Shown: piece after piece, positions 28,401 to 36,292 of the stretch
How the letters are laid out: each line of letters opens with the position of its first letter
Numbering within the stretch: position 1 is the first letter of the stretch
DNA from: Flavobacterium gyeonganense
Lineage (GTDB): Bacteria > Bacteroidota > Bacteroidia > Flavobacteriales > Flavobacteriaceae
Length of the DNA stretch: 64,000 nt
Assembly: GCF_029625295.1 (NCBI RefSeq)
Contig: NZ_CP121112.1
Coordinates: 3,038,001 to 3,102,000, forward strand
Reading direction: 5' to 3'
Position numbers and translations under genes: made by a program
The notes under the pieces: generated by a model
The model's database searches: none
Told to the model about the DNA's origin: nothing
What the model saw: the letters and a program-made list of their open reading frames with translations, nothing else

Positions 28401-28980
28401 TATAACTTTTTGATTTATCACCGTTTTTTTCAGTAATTTTAGATAACTGGTCATAATTTTGAGAGGATAAGCTGTATTCTAATGAATAATTCCTGAATCC
28501 TATATTGTTGCTTTTTATCTCAATTTCGCCTATTTTATAATATTTTATATAATTATATCCTCCAATATAAGAGCTTTCATTACGTGTTCTGGATTGATAG
28601 TTAAACTTAATTTCATTGATAGGGGCTGCTGATCCCCGGCTTCCGTATTTGATTTTGTATATATCGCCTAATTGAGTGTAATATTCATACTGAATGCTGA
28701 CCCCTTGAGCATTTTCCCAGTATGTTACTCCCCACATAAGAGGTGAACGTGTGTCTGTCTGTAATCCATACCGGGCTTTAGATCCATCAGGATATTCTAC
28801 TACAAAATATATTGGACCTCGATTTGGAATATATTGATCTACACTATAAGATGTTATTTTTAGATTAGAGAAATTTTCAGTTTCATATTGGGTACCATTT
28901 GCACCATATACTCCACCTGTCCCTTTTTTAACTACTAATCGTTCACCATCTAAGGCAAAACAGTCATTTACAAAATCCAC
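22495..28980 (-). CDS. Giant SpvB/FG-GAP/YD-repeat (Rhs) toxin with nuclease-like C-terminal tip
   Basis: The main open frame (2161 codons) of a Tc/Rhs-type polymorphic toxin. In order it holds the rest of a SpvB-type N-terminal domain, then FG-GAP/VCBS calcium-binding repeats (SGDFDGDGSMDFIL at about residue 230, SGDFNGDGLTDIV, VADFNGDGKSDIF and more). A TcdB-mid-like region (GPVTHLEGLGFMGFRS) and a long run of YD repeats follow. A carbohydrate-binding-like insert (about 1480-1620) precedes the Rhs core ending YGYVLNNPLLYTDPSG near residue 1862. The last 300 residues are a variable tip ending FLDVYDEANGVIYDFKFG and QYEKY, resembling a PD-(D/E)xK nuclease with a QxxxY motif. The GTG at 28980 is not the true start: the same frame continues upstream past an in-frame TAA (29056-29058) to the signal peptide at 29291. 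Confidence 0.88.
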   Translation of the reverse strand: MDFVNDCFALDGERLVVKKGTGGVYGANGTQYETENFSNLKITSYSVDQYIPNRGPIYFVVEYPDGSKARYGLQTDTRSPLMWGVTYWENAQGVSIQYEYYTQLGDIYKIKYGSRGSAAPINEIKFNYQSRTRNESSYIGGYNYIKYYKIGEIEIKSNNIGFRNYSLEYSLSSQNYDQLSKITEKNGDKSKSYNPTVFRYNTTESIINYIPNPNTIDVNNVSSINGSTVSGDFDGDGSMDFILYPTTGSDAKKKYWLFTGISPNTGAQTFPNYGIPLDSGSFEEIFAVSFLTSNNKYWYSKGWTVVKTNPTTNLTKFSTYATSGSTLIYPQDEKQYNFPKFTRHYIYPCSGTEPLNRTQSSNLLNSELSASATTYKDGYVEADIPKSFLSGDFNGDGLTDIVAIEKTFNYYIYTNCSVTSSQTYTGGKSYFVNLDRRTTVNFVNPSGILPITPSSKCYVADFNGDGKSDIFIFETGVLKVYTLTENNTFVEISKTINSSIRLDVPIVIGDFNGDGKSDFLIPNPGTANWWSRFPSKGIADYKDNGYTIEELPNYAPFTTNNSNNSYNYFATDYDNDGKSDLTIVKNTRKTFPLSGTIQVSTYTEIAPNTYITKTAISSEQPNIDIYALPIYLPSSEQQLPRFEIAFINKNKLHFFSSTKDTSKELLSTITTGNGVQEFITYQPLDEIYENDYYSIYKSSKATESYPYFDLVTSPNSHIVTKLEKKSGTVSKKKLYGYYGPVTHLEGLGFMGFRSIMETNWHDDSSSIMSSVIVKDVKLRGATTESYVVPYLTYPYSNFSPSSFTSKTNLSYTPSTAENALQENKVFKLQNTGIIQYNGLDNTSVITTNTFDSYNNIKSITSVTQGSADTQNSTTTIDYQEPITSPLYILGRPSQKTQSVSVTGAPDMSSTEVYTYNSNQLLSDIDKSGTGTATIKEHNDYDSFGNVIKKTLTAPLPLQPRTTQYEYDASGRFVTKITDNDLLFSTFEYDINNGLLKKETDTNGFSTSYTYDSWFKPLTVKDDQLNLTITTSYTQSFNPQIRSTTTVTTNATDGSASVQIFDDLGRKTKSGVKDINGVFSYVSYLYDIYDRIYKTSEPYFGSTPTQWNETKFDMYGRPTETKLFNQRTTTANYPPGLVSTVTDGLKTKTITKNAVGNVISTDETLGGTINYSYFANGNLKQTRYNGISIDMEQNGWGQKTALIDPSAGTFKYKHNDWGELEEETSQNGNVKTTITRDPSGRITKKTTTGAGTNSETTYTYDGAKLPLNISYKDLNEPSGANDILTSIIYDATFKRPTSITEQKTGSYKFTRDLDYDGLGRVITETKTAEAGGKSSTVVTKNVYKNGALYQILDINNKVLWQVNTVSAKGQLLESITGNGIKMTNTYDTDGYLSKIQHDKTTQPIGNILTLTTKFDKNTDNLDQRINSAFGNYTEDFDYDELGRLKEFTNKYGVQETQTYDASGKITSNNLGTYDYDPNKKYQNTAITLSPEAISYYANREGLYNDNMENKTGWGASRYPGTVFYNYDDTNAHESKTSLKLTNTSTTEQYVHADKWIAIDNAQPTEYTYSVWVRGDSPSAEIFLFMNTNQETGYFTAIDTKSTVPTNQWTKIEKTVLVPANIKKINIRLDNNGQGNVWFDDVQIRKTSNAPTTERKLNITYNAFKSPIQIEETGIEKISFTYNDDNQRSTMYYGGLEDKELRPLRKHYAADGSMEVKQNITTGAIEFVTYIGGDGYTAPIAVKSDGINPANYLYLHRDYQGTILAITNDAGTVVEKRLFDAWGDLIKVQDGAGNTLNGLTVLDRGYTGHEHLQSVGLINMNARLYDPLLHRFLQVDNYIQDPTNKQNYNQYGYVLNNPLLYTDPSGNFANCDFCPNNNPPKINENNGPSDTQQQIGGNIISSIANFFKDGRNAAWFRRNAGEAGQVVGKNVQNAANFVGRNIESLGRDIGKFFGFGRGDGPPPNLSNYVDLNTATNFGQGFGKMAIQTVIDGFDTISPGFSHIFDSLGGTDYLGIRPTDDQKAGYYTAMAITFLSPGGAEVGAEKLGAKGIYSFVNKIRNNILVTRAAQKAEIAIGKLGGAAGTAKHTYAINLLKRYESRYGSRGLSYNHYFDGKAGKGFLDVYDEANGVIYDFKFGKALMNKAQYEKYTNSFYGATIYIVRP
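23077..23277. repeat. Direct repeat shared with the orphan tip, copy B
   Basis: Second copy of the roughly 200-base block at 21374-21572, lying inside the intact Rhs gene between the core and the tip. The two copies are in the same orientation about 1.7 kb apart. Confidence 0.85.
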
Positions 28981-28985
28981 AGGCT

Positions 28986-29291
28986 TTATTTCTCCATCAT
29001 GAAATTTAGTTTTAGGAATTCGTGTAATTTTAGAAATTCCGGTAACGTTCCATCCTTATCCCGCTGAGCCAACTCCGCTTTGGCTATTGTAAGACAGACT
29101 AATTTGAGGCACGACTCCGTTAATTCCCGGAGGTACTGCAATAGGTATAGTATAAGACGCACCACCGGATAAGGTAACAGCCAAATCTCCCGCTGTAACA
29201 CCTGTTTCTTTAGAGGAACCTGTTGGGTTGGTCTGAGCGGATAAAAAAAGGTAAAACTTAGAAATAAAATCGAAAAGTAAAATTGCTTCAT
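28986..29291 (-). pseudogene. Detached 5' end of the giant Rhs gene (signal peptide and SpvB start)
   Basis: From ATG 29291 the protein starts with an export signal (MKQFYFSILFLSFTFF). Adding one base at the A7 run 29243-29249 changes the frame to LSAQTNPTG, a normal signal-peptidase site. It then reads LSGGASYTIPIAVPPG and ISLSYNSQSGVGSAG, a textbook SpvB N-terminus. A TAA follows where family members have Tyr (GSAG-stop-GWN, 29056-29058), after which the frame runs straight into the 28980 reading frame. The whole gene would be about 2265 codons. Two lesions in 250 bases mean either pseudogenisation or sequence errors. Confidence 0.75.
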
Positions 29292-29295
29292 GCTG

Positions 29296-29739
29296 CTATT
29301 TTTTAATAATTTTTATTGTTTTTTGTTCCCCGTTTTTATAGGTCAGCGAAACAATATAAACGCCGTCCGGATAACTTTGAAAAGGAATATTTTGAGAATT
29401 GATATTTCCGTTGGTATTGTATTTTTTTAATACCTGACCAGAAATTCCAACTATTTGTATGGAAATAACAGAGTTGTCATTAGTAAGTTCCCATTTTAGG
29501 TATAACTCTTCTTTTACTGGGTTCGGATAATAAGAAATAACATCTTCAGATGAAAATTTAATTAAGTCTTCGTCTGTTATTGCTTCAATTTCTTTCGCCG
29601 GTTTTGCTGTCTGGCAGTTTAGGCAAAGAGATCTGACAATTTGATTTCCTGTCAGGGAGTCATAACTAAATGTGATTTTATTCTGGGCATTAGAACAAAA
29701 AAAAGTTCCAAACCATAAAATTGCTAGTATGTTTTTCAT
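29296..29739 (-). CDS. Small secreted protein with type IX (Por) C-terminal sorting domain
   Basis: A 147-residue protein with an N-terminal signal peptide (MKNILAILWFGTFFCSNAQ). It then has one YD-like unit with a CxxC (FSYDSLTGNQIVRSLCLNC) and a type A T9SS sorting domain. The sorting domain shows SYYPNPVKEELYLKW, then ISGQVLKKYN, then DGVYIVSLTYKNGEQKTIKIIKK at the extreme C-terminus. Almost nothing lies between signal and sorting domain. Its stop is 4 bases before the Rhs start codon, so the two are surely co-transcribed. I infer an adaptor or anchor that couples the Rhs protein to type IX secretion. Confidence 0.85.
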   Translation of the reverse strand: MKNILAILWFGTFFCSNAQNKITFSYDSLTGNQIVRSLCLNCQTAKPAKEIEAITDEDLIKFSSEDVISYYPNPVKEELYLKWELTNDNSVISIQIVGISGQVLKKYNTNGNINSQNIPFQSYPDGVYIVSLTYKNGEQKTIKIIKK

Positions 29740-29781
29740 TATTTATGATGTTTATTCGTATTCGAAAAATGTTAAAAAGTG

Positions 29782-29812
29782 CAAATGAAGGGTAAATAAA
29801 TTCACAGTACAA
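29782..29812 (-). promoter_or_regulatory. Probable promoter of the Rhs operon
   Basis: On the minus strand, TTG (29812-29810), a 20-base spacer and TTCATTTG (29789-29782; one mismatch to TAnnTTTG), about 43 bases before the ATG at 29739. Confidence 0.4.
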
Positions 29813-30108
29813 TACCTGTAGTTATTTTTAATAAAAATCTACTAATTGTAGTTTTTTATCTATAAAATAGCCTTTTTTGCTGTTTAAAAATAATATATTC
29901 GAAAAATTTTCTTATAAAATGGATTAATAATTAATTCCCTTAAATATAAATAGCTATTTTAAATAAGTTTTTTCTTTATTTAGTATGCAAAAGAGAGGTG
30001 ATTTATATTGATTTAATGTTTAAAATCATTTTTTGTGTAATAAAATATGATTTTTTTAAATCTTAATTGATATAGTAAATTTATAAATTGGCGTGATTTT
30101 CTTTCCAT
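29813..30108. other. AT-rich intergenic region without a visible gene
   Basis: Between the Rhs operon promoter and the terminator of the ABC operon. Very AT-rich, with stops in all frames and no convincing structure. A low-complexity stretch of this kind often flanks acquired toxin loci, but nothing specific can be shown. Confidence 0.6.
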
Positions 30109-30146
30109 AAAAAAAAGCCCCGAAGTGAATCTCACTTTTTGGGGGC
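30109..30146 (-). terminator. Terminator of the ABC/TonB operon
   Basis: On the minus strand, GCCCC...AAGTGA pairs with TCACTT...GGGGC around a 3-base loop (30117-30146), with small internal mismatches. Eight T follow (plus-strand A run 30109-30116). Confidence 0.7.
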
Positions 30147-30189
30147 ATTGAAATAAATAACATTTTTTGCTATGGTTTTAACCGGTAAT

Positions 30190-31542
30190 TTATACAATTT
30201 GTTTTTCTTTCCTGAAATTCCTCCATCCAAAACCAATCAACAGTAAATTGAATAATACCAAAGGTAAAAATGTTGTTGTTAAATTGATTTTAGAAGTATC
30301 TTCAAAAGTTTCAACCTTAAATTTAGACCAGTTTTCTTTGGCTACTGGAGCATTATCAAAGATTTTAGGGTAAAAATACAGCCTCATTTTTTCATGGAAT
30401 TCTTTTGTCTTTTCCATAAACAAAAGCTGGTTTTCCAAATCCGATTTTGCAATTGCATTCAGTTGGATTTGGGTATGTAAAGTTGGAATAAATTGGGCTA
30501 TCATCTGGCTTGCCTCGTTTCGTTGCTTTAATTTGGTCTGCAATTCCTGAGACTGTTTTGCCGATTCATCATCGCCCATTTGCTGCATCGCATAATACCA
30601 AAGCCAGCTGAATTCGGTATCTGGTAAAATATAGCTTTTGAACTGTGGATAATGACTGTAGAATTTATCCATCGTCGTTTTTTTATCCATATCCCATTTT
30701 TCGTGGTAGGCATTTCGTTGTTTCAGTGTCAGTTCTAATGCTTCGGGAACCGGATATTTGTTGACAATATAAGTATTGATCGTTGCCGGCAAAATGATAA
30801 TCAGAAACAGCCAGACCGTCAATAAGATTACAGAATTAAAATTCGAATTTTTTTGAAGCGAAACAATAAAAAAGCAAACGGCAAACCAAAAGAGAATGTA
30901 CAAAATACTGATGATGTAAAAAGTGAGAAGTGAACTGTCAAATGGAATATTCAAAAGTATGACAGCAACAACTAGGATAATTGTCAGCAATGCAAGCAAG
31001 CTTAAAATCCGGATATAGAATAATTTCAGAATGTATAAAAAAGTATTGTCGCTTTGCGAGGCAACAATTTTCCAGGTTCCGGATTCTTTTTCTTCTGAAA
31101 CGATATTGTACGTAAAAGCAATGATCAGAAGCGGAAAAAGATAAATGAGTACAAAACTAAAATCAAGGTTTCCCAGCAAAAGATTATTTGGATTATTCAG
31201 TTCCGAATCGTATTTCTGAGCTTCCAGACCTCGAATTGTAACACTCTGAATAGATGTATTTATATCTCGCTGACCAATTGCCAGGCTGTTGAGAGGAAAT
31301 GTTTTGTTGACCAGTGAAAATTTTACATAATAAAGCAAAAGACCCATTTCGTCTTTGTGAAAAGAAGTGTTACGGACAATGTGTTCTTTTTGATAAACCG
31401 CTGCTTCCGTGATATTTTTATGTTGCTTTTGCTGGAATTGCTGTCCAATTAAAAGGCTTATAAATCCGATCGTCAAAAGAGACAATAATCCAACTTTTGT
31501 TCCCTTAGAGCGAATGAAATTTTTAAATACTAATGCTAACAT
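30190..31542 (-). CDS. ABC-2 type permease, DUF3526 family
   Basis: A 450-residue integral membrane subunit of an ABC-2 transporter. One helix lies near the N-terminus (VGLLSLLTIGFISLLIG), followed by a periplasmic loop of about 110 residues. A cluster of helices then occupies about residues 128-265 (LDFSFVLIYLFPLLIIAFTY with the EEKESGTWK motif typical of ABC-2 permeases). A second soluble stretch and a final helix follow. Last gene of a four-gene minus-strand operon with an ATPase, a TonB receptor and a sister permease; its ATG comes 1 base after the sister's stop. Substrate unknown. Confidence 0.8.
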   Translation of the reverse strand: MLALVFKNFIRSKGTKVGLLSLLTIGFISLLIGQQFQQKQHKNITEAAVYQKEHIVRNTSFHKDEMGLLLYYVKFSLVNKTFPLNSLAIGQRDINTSIQSVTIRGLEAQKYDSELNNPNNLLLGNLDFSFVLIYLFPLLIIAFTYNIVSEEKESGTWKIVASQSDNTFLYILKLFYIRILSLLALLTIILVVAVILLNIPFDSSLLTFYIISILYILFWFAVCFFIVSLQKNSNFNSVILLTVWLFLIIILPATINTYIVNKYPVPEALELTLKQRNAYHEKWDMDKKTTMDKFYSHYPQFKSYILPDTEFSWLWYYAMQQMGDDESAKQSQELQTKLKQRNEASQMIAQFIPTLHTQIQLNAIAKSDLENQLLFMEKTKEFHEKMRLYFYPKIFDNAPVAKENWSKFKVETFEDTSKINLTTTFLPLVLFNLLLIGFGWRNFRKEKQIV

Positions 31543-31543
31543 A

Positions 31544-32980
31544 TTAAATGGCTTTTAAGTTTTTTGAAGCTAACCGGATTAAAATAAACAACAGACTAAT
31601 CCATAGAAAAAGTGAAATAACTGAGACAATTTCGTTTTTTAAAACGGTCAGAACTCCTTTGGGCTCATAATGAAATTCCTGAACTTCAGCCCAATGATCT
31701 TTGTCAATGACAGCCGGTTTGTCTTTTTTATTACTGATATATTTAATTTGCAAAGCATTCATTTTTTGCGCCATATCATAACGATACGTTTCGGCTTGTT
31801 TCTGGAAATCGATGTACGAATCATAATCTGTATTTGATAATGCCATCGAGAGGTTTTTCATCGCGATATACGGATTCAAAAACGATACTGCTCTTGAAAA
31901 ACTGTTTTGCTTTTCGTATACATGAAGCAAATTTTCTAACTGTTTGTTGTAGATATTCGAACTAATTTTTTCACCTTCGGTCATGATAAAACCGGAATAA
32001 TTAAAGGGAAGTTTTTGAACCGAATCGACTTTGTGTACCGCCAGCAAAGAATCCTTAATCGCTTTATAATGCGGATCATTTGGGTTGTGACTGTCACCTT
32101 GTTTCAAAATATCTTTTTCGATATCGCTGTTGAACTTAATTTTTGAAGGCGCTTCATAAATATAAGCGCCAATTGCCTGCGTTGTTCTCGGTAAAATAAT
32201 TGTGAAAACCAACCAAATCCCAATTAACGAAACCAACGCTTTTTTTGAAGTTTTGCATGAAGCAGAAATCAAAACGGCAATGGCGCAAAAAAATAACAGA
32301 TATAGAAAATGAAACACAATAAACAAGATTATTTTAAGGCTTTCATCAAATGAAACGGCAAAGTTCTGAAGCAATAACCAGATGAAAACCAAAACAAGAA
32401 TTACCGGAATAAACAGTATCATAATTACAGAAGCAATTCCGAGTATTTTGCCTAATAAAAGTTGTTTCCAGTTGATACCCTGACTCAAAAGCAGTTTTAG
32501 TGTTCCGTTTTCCCTTTCGGCTGCGACCGAATTAAATCCCAGGAAAAAAATCAATAACGGCAATAAAATCTGTAAAACCATAGCAGTACTGATTTCCCCA
32601 AAACGCAGCATGCTGTTCGAGAATCCGGCTTCAGAAAAATTGGCTGTATTTTGCTTATGCGCTTCCAGAAATATCGCATTTCCAAAAAACGGTTCCATTC
32701 CAAATTCAAAAACGCTCAGTGAAGTACTTTTTCGGAAAGCAAAATTTCCGTAATGCGCCATTCTGTGCGGGTTCTTATCCGGATTTTTCAGCCAGTCTTC
32801 GCGGGATTCATGCTGATATTTTTCACTGGTTTCATTTTGATTGATGTAGTTTTTCCATCCGGATAAAACGGCATAAATCAATAAAATACCAATAAAAAAT
32901 GTGATTATAAAAACAGTCCCATTTTTAAAAGCTGAATTTTTTAAATGTTTTGCAATTAAAATTTCTATGTGTAAAGCCAT
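31544..32980 (-). CDS. ABC-2 type permease, DUF3526 family (paralogue)
   Basis: A 478-residue paralogue of the 30190 gene with the same layout. It has an N-terminal helix (GTVFIITFFIGILLIYAV), a large extracytoplasmic loop and a helix bundle opening with AMVLQILLPLLIFFLGF. The ABC-2 motif AAERENGTLKLLLSQG follows, and a C-terminal helix (SVISLFLWISLLFILIRLA) closes the protein. The two permeases probably form the heterodimeric channel served by the ATPase encoded at 35319. Its ATG is 6 bases after the receptor's stop. Confidence 0.8.
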   Translation of the reverse strand: MALHIEILIAKHLKNSAFKNGTVFIITFFIGILLIYAVLSGWKNYINQNETSEKYQHESREDWLKNPDKNPHRMAHYGNFAFRKSTSLSVFEFGMEPFFGNAIFLEAHKQNTANFSEAGFSNSMLRFGEISTAMVLQILLPLLIFFLGFNSVAAERENGTLKLLLSQGINWKQLLLGKILGIASVIMILFIPVILVLVFIWLLLQNFAVSFDESLKIILFIVFHFLYLLFFCAIAVLISASCKTSKKALVSLIGIWLVFTIILPRTTQAIGAYIYEAPSKIKFNSDIEKDILKQGDSHNPNDPHYKAIKDSLLAVHKVDSVQKLPFNYSGFIMTEGEKISSNIYNKQLENLLHVYEKQNSFSRAVSFLNPYIAMKNLSMALSNTDYDSYIDFQKQAETYRYDMAQKMNALQIKYISNKKDKPAVIDKDHWAEVQEFHYEPKGVLTVLKNEIVSVISLFLWISLLFILIRLASKNLKAI

Positions 32981-32986
32981 GCTTTA

Positions 32987-35290
32987 TTAAAATTTATAAG
33001 TTACGGTAAGCGTTGCATTTCGTGGCGCGCCGGGAAATAGGCGAAGGTAGTTTTGGGCACCAAGCCAATATGTTCTGTTAAAAACATTTCCTACGTTTAT
33101 AGCAATCTGCATGTTGCTTTTAGTCGGTTTATAATAAACTGCTGCGTCAAAAACAGTAAAATCCGGAATTGTAAAATCTCTTGTAAACCACGGAATTTTG
33201 CTGCTTTGGTATTGCATTCCCGCTCCAATTCCGAAATTATCCAGAGCAGAATCAGATCTGAAATTGTAACGTGTCCATAAGTTGGCACTGTTTTTCGGTG
33301 TGTTTTGTTTTCTGGCGCCAATTAATGAAGCATTGCGATCATTGGTAATTTCAGCATCGATATAACTGTAAGAAGCGTTAATTTGCCAGTCCGGAATAAT
33401 ATAACCAGCAAGATCGCACTCAAAACCACGGCTTCTTTCGGCTCCTCTTGTTACCAGTAAATCAGGATTTACAGGATCATTGGCATTCATCAAAATATTA
33501 CGCTGGTTGATTTCGTAAACAGCCGCGTTAAAACTCATGGTGTTATTTAAGAAAGTAGCTTTAATTCCGACTTCCTTTAAATTACTTTCCAACGGATCAA
33601 ACTGGCTTCCGGCAGGTAAACTTCCGGTTTGTGGCATCAAAGTCACTGTGTTCGACTGTGGCTGATAGCCTTCAAGATAAGTCGTATAAACATTAATTGA
33701 ATTGTTTACGGCATACGTTATCCCAACTCTTGGGAGCAAAACCGATTTTTTTACAGTAAGTTCGTTGTTGGCTTTATAATTCGTAATATCCTTGAACCAT
33801 TCGTTTCTTAAACCCAATAAAAAGGTAAATTTAGCCCACTGAATCTGATCCTGAATATAAATAGCGTTCGTTGTCGTTAAAGCCGATGGTAGTGCGGTTC
33901 TAACATTCAAAGTATAATCTTCGGGACTTGTAACGGTATATTTTGGATTGTTCAAATTGAAATAAGTTACATTTGGTTTCGGCATAACAACTCCGTCGAT
34001 AGTGATTGTTTGATAATTTGCAGCATTTGCCAAAACGAAAGAACCTGCAACAGTGCCGTCATTTAAGAGATAACCTCTGGCTGCATTTTGACCGCCGCCT
34101 ATGTTTTTGTTCCAGCTGCTTAAATCGTATCCTGTCAATAATTTATGGGTCAGTTTTCCGGTTTTTAGATCGAAATTTAAGTAAGCGCTCAAATTGTCGA
34201 TATCCCAGTTTTGCTGACGCTGTACAAACTGCATCATCGCCAGGCTCGTTACAGGCTGATTATTCATGTCAACGGCAAAGGCATTAGTGGTTCTGTGTTC
34301 CTGAAGATCTTCTGTCCAGGTTTGTTTCATGTACGAGGTATTGAAACTAATTTTAGAACTGAATTTATGCGCGAAATTCGTCATCAGAATCATTTCTTTA
34401 GACCTGAAAAAATCACTCGGAGCACCCAGATTCAAACTTATTGGGGTTTTGTTTAAATCTGTCACTCCGGCAACGGCACCAAAAATAGGCTGTCCTCTGT
34501 CGAGAATTCCTTTCATGTCACTCAGAATCAATTCAGTATTGATAGCCGTTTTTTCATTCGGAATATAACTGAAAGATGGCGAGATCAGGAAGGATTTATT
34601 ATTAACCAGATCACGGAACGATTTGGCTTCCTGGTAAGCACCGTTTACACGGTACAATAATGTTTTGGATTCGTTGACAGGTCCGGTAAAATCCAGAGTT
34701 CCTCTCAAAGTGCTGAAACTTCCAACACTCATGCTGACCTCTTTATGTTCTGTTGCCAAAGGTTTTTTGGTCACCAGATTGATGCTCCCACCCGGATCTA
34801 CAGAGGAAAACGTACCGCTTGAAGGGCCTTTTATGACCTCAACACGTTCGATATTGGTAGTCAGCGGCTGTAGAAAATAATATTGCCGGGTTCTCATTCC
34901 GTTAATGATTTGGCCTTCCTCATTTTGACTGATACCGCGAATTGTATATTGATTGTAATAACTCGCCGGAATAACACCGCTTGTCATTTTTACTGCATCG
35001 GCCAGATAGAAAGCGGCTTTATCTGCAATTAATTCTTTGGTTACAGTCGAAATAGATTGTGGAATATCTTTGTTTAATGCTGCCGTTTTTGTAGCAGCAA
35101 AAGAATAGTCGCTGTAATATTTTTTGGTTGAACGACCAATAATTTCAACTGTTTGTAACTCATTTCGCTTAGCTTCCGTTTCAACAGAATCCTTCACAAT
35201 GCTATCCCTTATTTTTTCGTTAATTGTTTGGGATTGTATAGATGGTATGCCTAATAAAAATAATAAGGCAAATAAAAATAGATGTTTCAT
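32987..35290 (-). CDS. TonB-dependent siderophore-type outer-membrane receptor
   Basis: Outer-membrane active transporter of the TonB siderophore-receptor family. The start is placed at ATG 35290 (MKHLFLFALLFLLGIPSIQSQ, a good signal peptide); the open frame extends 29 codons upstream but without signal character. Plug-domain motifs include IPQSISTVTKELI, YTIRGISQNEEG and VEVIKGPSSGTFSSVDPGGSINLVTKKP. The barrel ends in a strand with terminal aromatic Phe (NATLTVTYKF). At 767 residues it is a normal length, with no STN signalling domain. It lies between ATPase and permease genes, an unusual partner for ABC-2 type permeases. Confidence 0.9.
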   Translation of the reverse strand: MKHLFLFALLFLLGIPSIQSQTINEKIRDSIVKDSVETEAKRNELQTVEIIGRSTKKYYSDYSFAATKTAALNKDIPQSISTVTKELIADKAAFYLADAVKMTSGVIPASYYNQYTIRGISQNEEGQIINGMRTRQYYFLQPLTTNIERVEVIKGPSSGTFSSVDPGGSINLVTKKPLATEHKEVSMSVGSFSTLRGTLDFTGPVNESKTLLYRVNGAYQEAKSFRDLVNNKSFLISPSFSYIPNEKTAINTELILSDMKGILDRGQPIFGAVAGVTDLNKTPISLNLGAPSDFFRSKEMILMTNFAHKFSSKISFNTSYMKQTWTEDLQEHRTTNAFAVDMNNQPVTSLAMMQFVQRQQNWDIDNLSAYLNFDLKTGKLTHKLLTGYDLSSWNKNIGGGQNAARGYLLNDGTVAGSFVLANAANYQTITIDGVVMPKPNVTYFNLNNPKYTVTSPEDYTLNVRTALPSALTTTNAIYIQDQIQWAKFTFLLGLRNEWFKDITNYKANNELTVKKSVLLPRVGITYAVNNSINVYTTYLEGYQPQSNTVTLMPQTGSLPAGSQFDPLESNLKEVGIKATFLNNTMSFNAAVYEINQRNILMNANDPVNPDLLVTRGAERSRGFECDLAGYIIPDWQINASYSYIDAEITNDRNASLIGARKQNTPKNSANLWTRYNFRSDSALDNFGIGAGMQYQSSKIPWFTRDFTIPDFTVFDAAVYYKPTKSNMQIAINVGNVFNRTYWLGAQNYLRLFPGAPRNATLTVTYKF

Positions 35291-35318
35291 TTTGGTTGAT
35301 GGAAATCCTGATTTCCTT

Positions 35319-36014
35319 TTAAACAGTTTGTAAGTACAAATCTTCGAGTTCGTTAGCAGAGATTTTTTCGGCTTCAATAACGGTCACCAGATTTCCCTGT
35401 TTCATAATGCCAATGTGTGTTGCGACTTCCCTTGCTCTGAAAATATCGTGTGTTGCCATTAAAATAGCTGTTCCGTCTGCCGAAAGTTCTTTTAAAATCT
35501 GTGAAAATTCATTTGATGCTTTAGGATCCAGACCACTTGTAGGTTCATCCAGTAAAAGCACTTTTGCCTGTTTAACAATAGCAATGGCGATGCCTACTTT
35601 TTGTCGCATTCCTTTTGAGTAACCTCCCAGATTTTGATTGTGAGCTGTAATCTGTAAACCGGCTTTGGTTAAAAAATAAGTCAGTTCTCCGTTTGAATAT
35701 TTGAATCCGGCAAGGGAAGAAAAGAATTTCAGGTTTTCCATGCCCGTAAGATTTGGATATAACATGACTGTTTCCGGAATGTATGCCACATCTTTTTTGG
35801 TTTTATCAGCATCGGTAACAACCGAAATATCATTTATTTTAATTTCGCCTTCGGTAGGTTTTATAAATCCGAGAAACAAGTTTATGGTGGTAGTTTTTCC
35901 GGCACCGTTTTGTCCTAAAAGCGCAAAAATTTCTCCTTGGTTTATGGTTAAATTCAAAGCGTTTAAAGCAATTTGGTCACCGTATTTTTTAGTCAGGTTT
36001 ACTGCTGTGAGCAT
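35319..36014 (-). CDS. ABC transporter ATP-binding protein
   Basis: A 231-residue single-domain ABC ATPase of the CcmA/NatA type. Walker A is GQNGAGKTT, the signature region LGGYSKGMRQKVG, Walker B VLLLDEPTSGLD, and the switch histidine is in MATHD. It heads the operon ATPase, TonB receptor, permease, permease. The leader contains a hairpin (TCGTTCC at 36065-36071 with GGAACGA at 36078-36084) that may be regulatory. The rest of the 36015-36292 gap is AT-rich with no gene. Confidence 0.92.
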   Translation of the reverse strand: MLTAVNLTKKYGDQIALNALNLTINQGEIFALLGQNGAGKTTTINLFLGFIKPTEGEIKINDISVVTDADKTKKDVAYIPETVMLYPNLTGMENLKFFSSLAGFKYSNGELTYFLTKAGLQITAHNQNLGGYSKGMRQKVGIAIAIVKQAKVLLLDEPTSGLDPKASNEFSQILKELSADGTAILMATHDIFRAREVATHIGIMKQGNLVTVIEAEKISANELEDLYLQTV

Positions 36015-36292
36015 AATGTATGGATTTGGAAATTATTTATTTTGAAATATATAGCTGTTTCCGTTCGTTCCATAGGAGGAACGACCAGTGCTATTTTATA
36101 AATGTTAAAGAAAGAGTTTACAGAAGAGAATTATTTTATTTAAACTTGAATATACAAGATTGATCAAATTTGCTGATGGAATCTATTCGCCAAAATAGAT
36201 TTCATCAGATCAATATCTGAAATACCATACATTGCCTTTTGTCCTAAACAAAAAGAATGATTTTCAATATTTAAATAGTAAAATCCGGTAAA

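Noticed and set aside
22495..28980. Tandem DNA repeats or CRISPR-like array in the Rhs gene
   Set aside because: The periodicity is at protein level (YD and FG-GAP units); the DNA units are not identical and have no spacer structure.
36066..36084. Hairpin in the ABC operon leader as a Fur box or riboswitch
   Set aside because: Only a 7-bp stem is visible and there is no match to a Fur consensus; noted with the ATPase gene instead.
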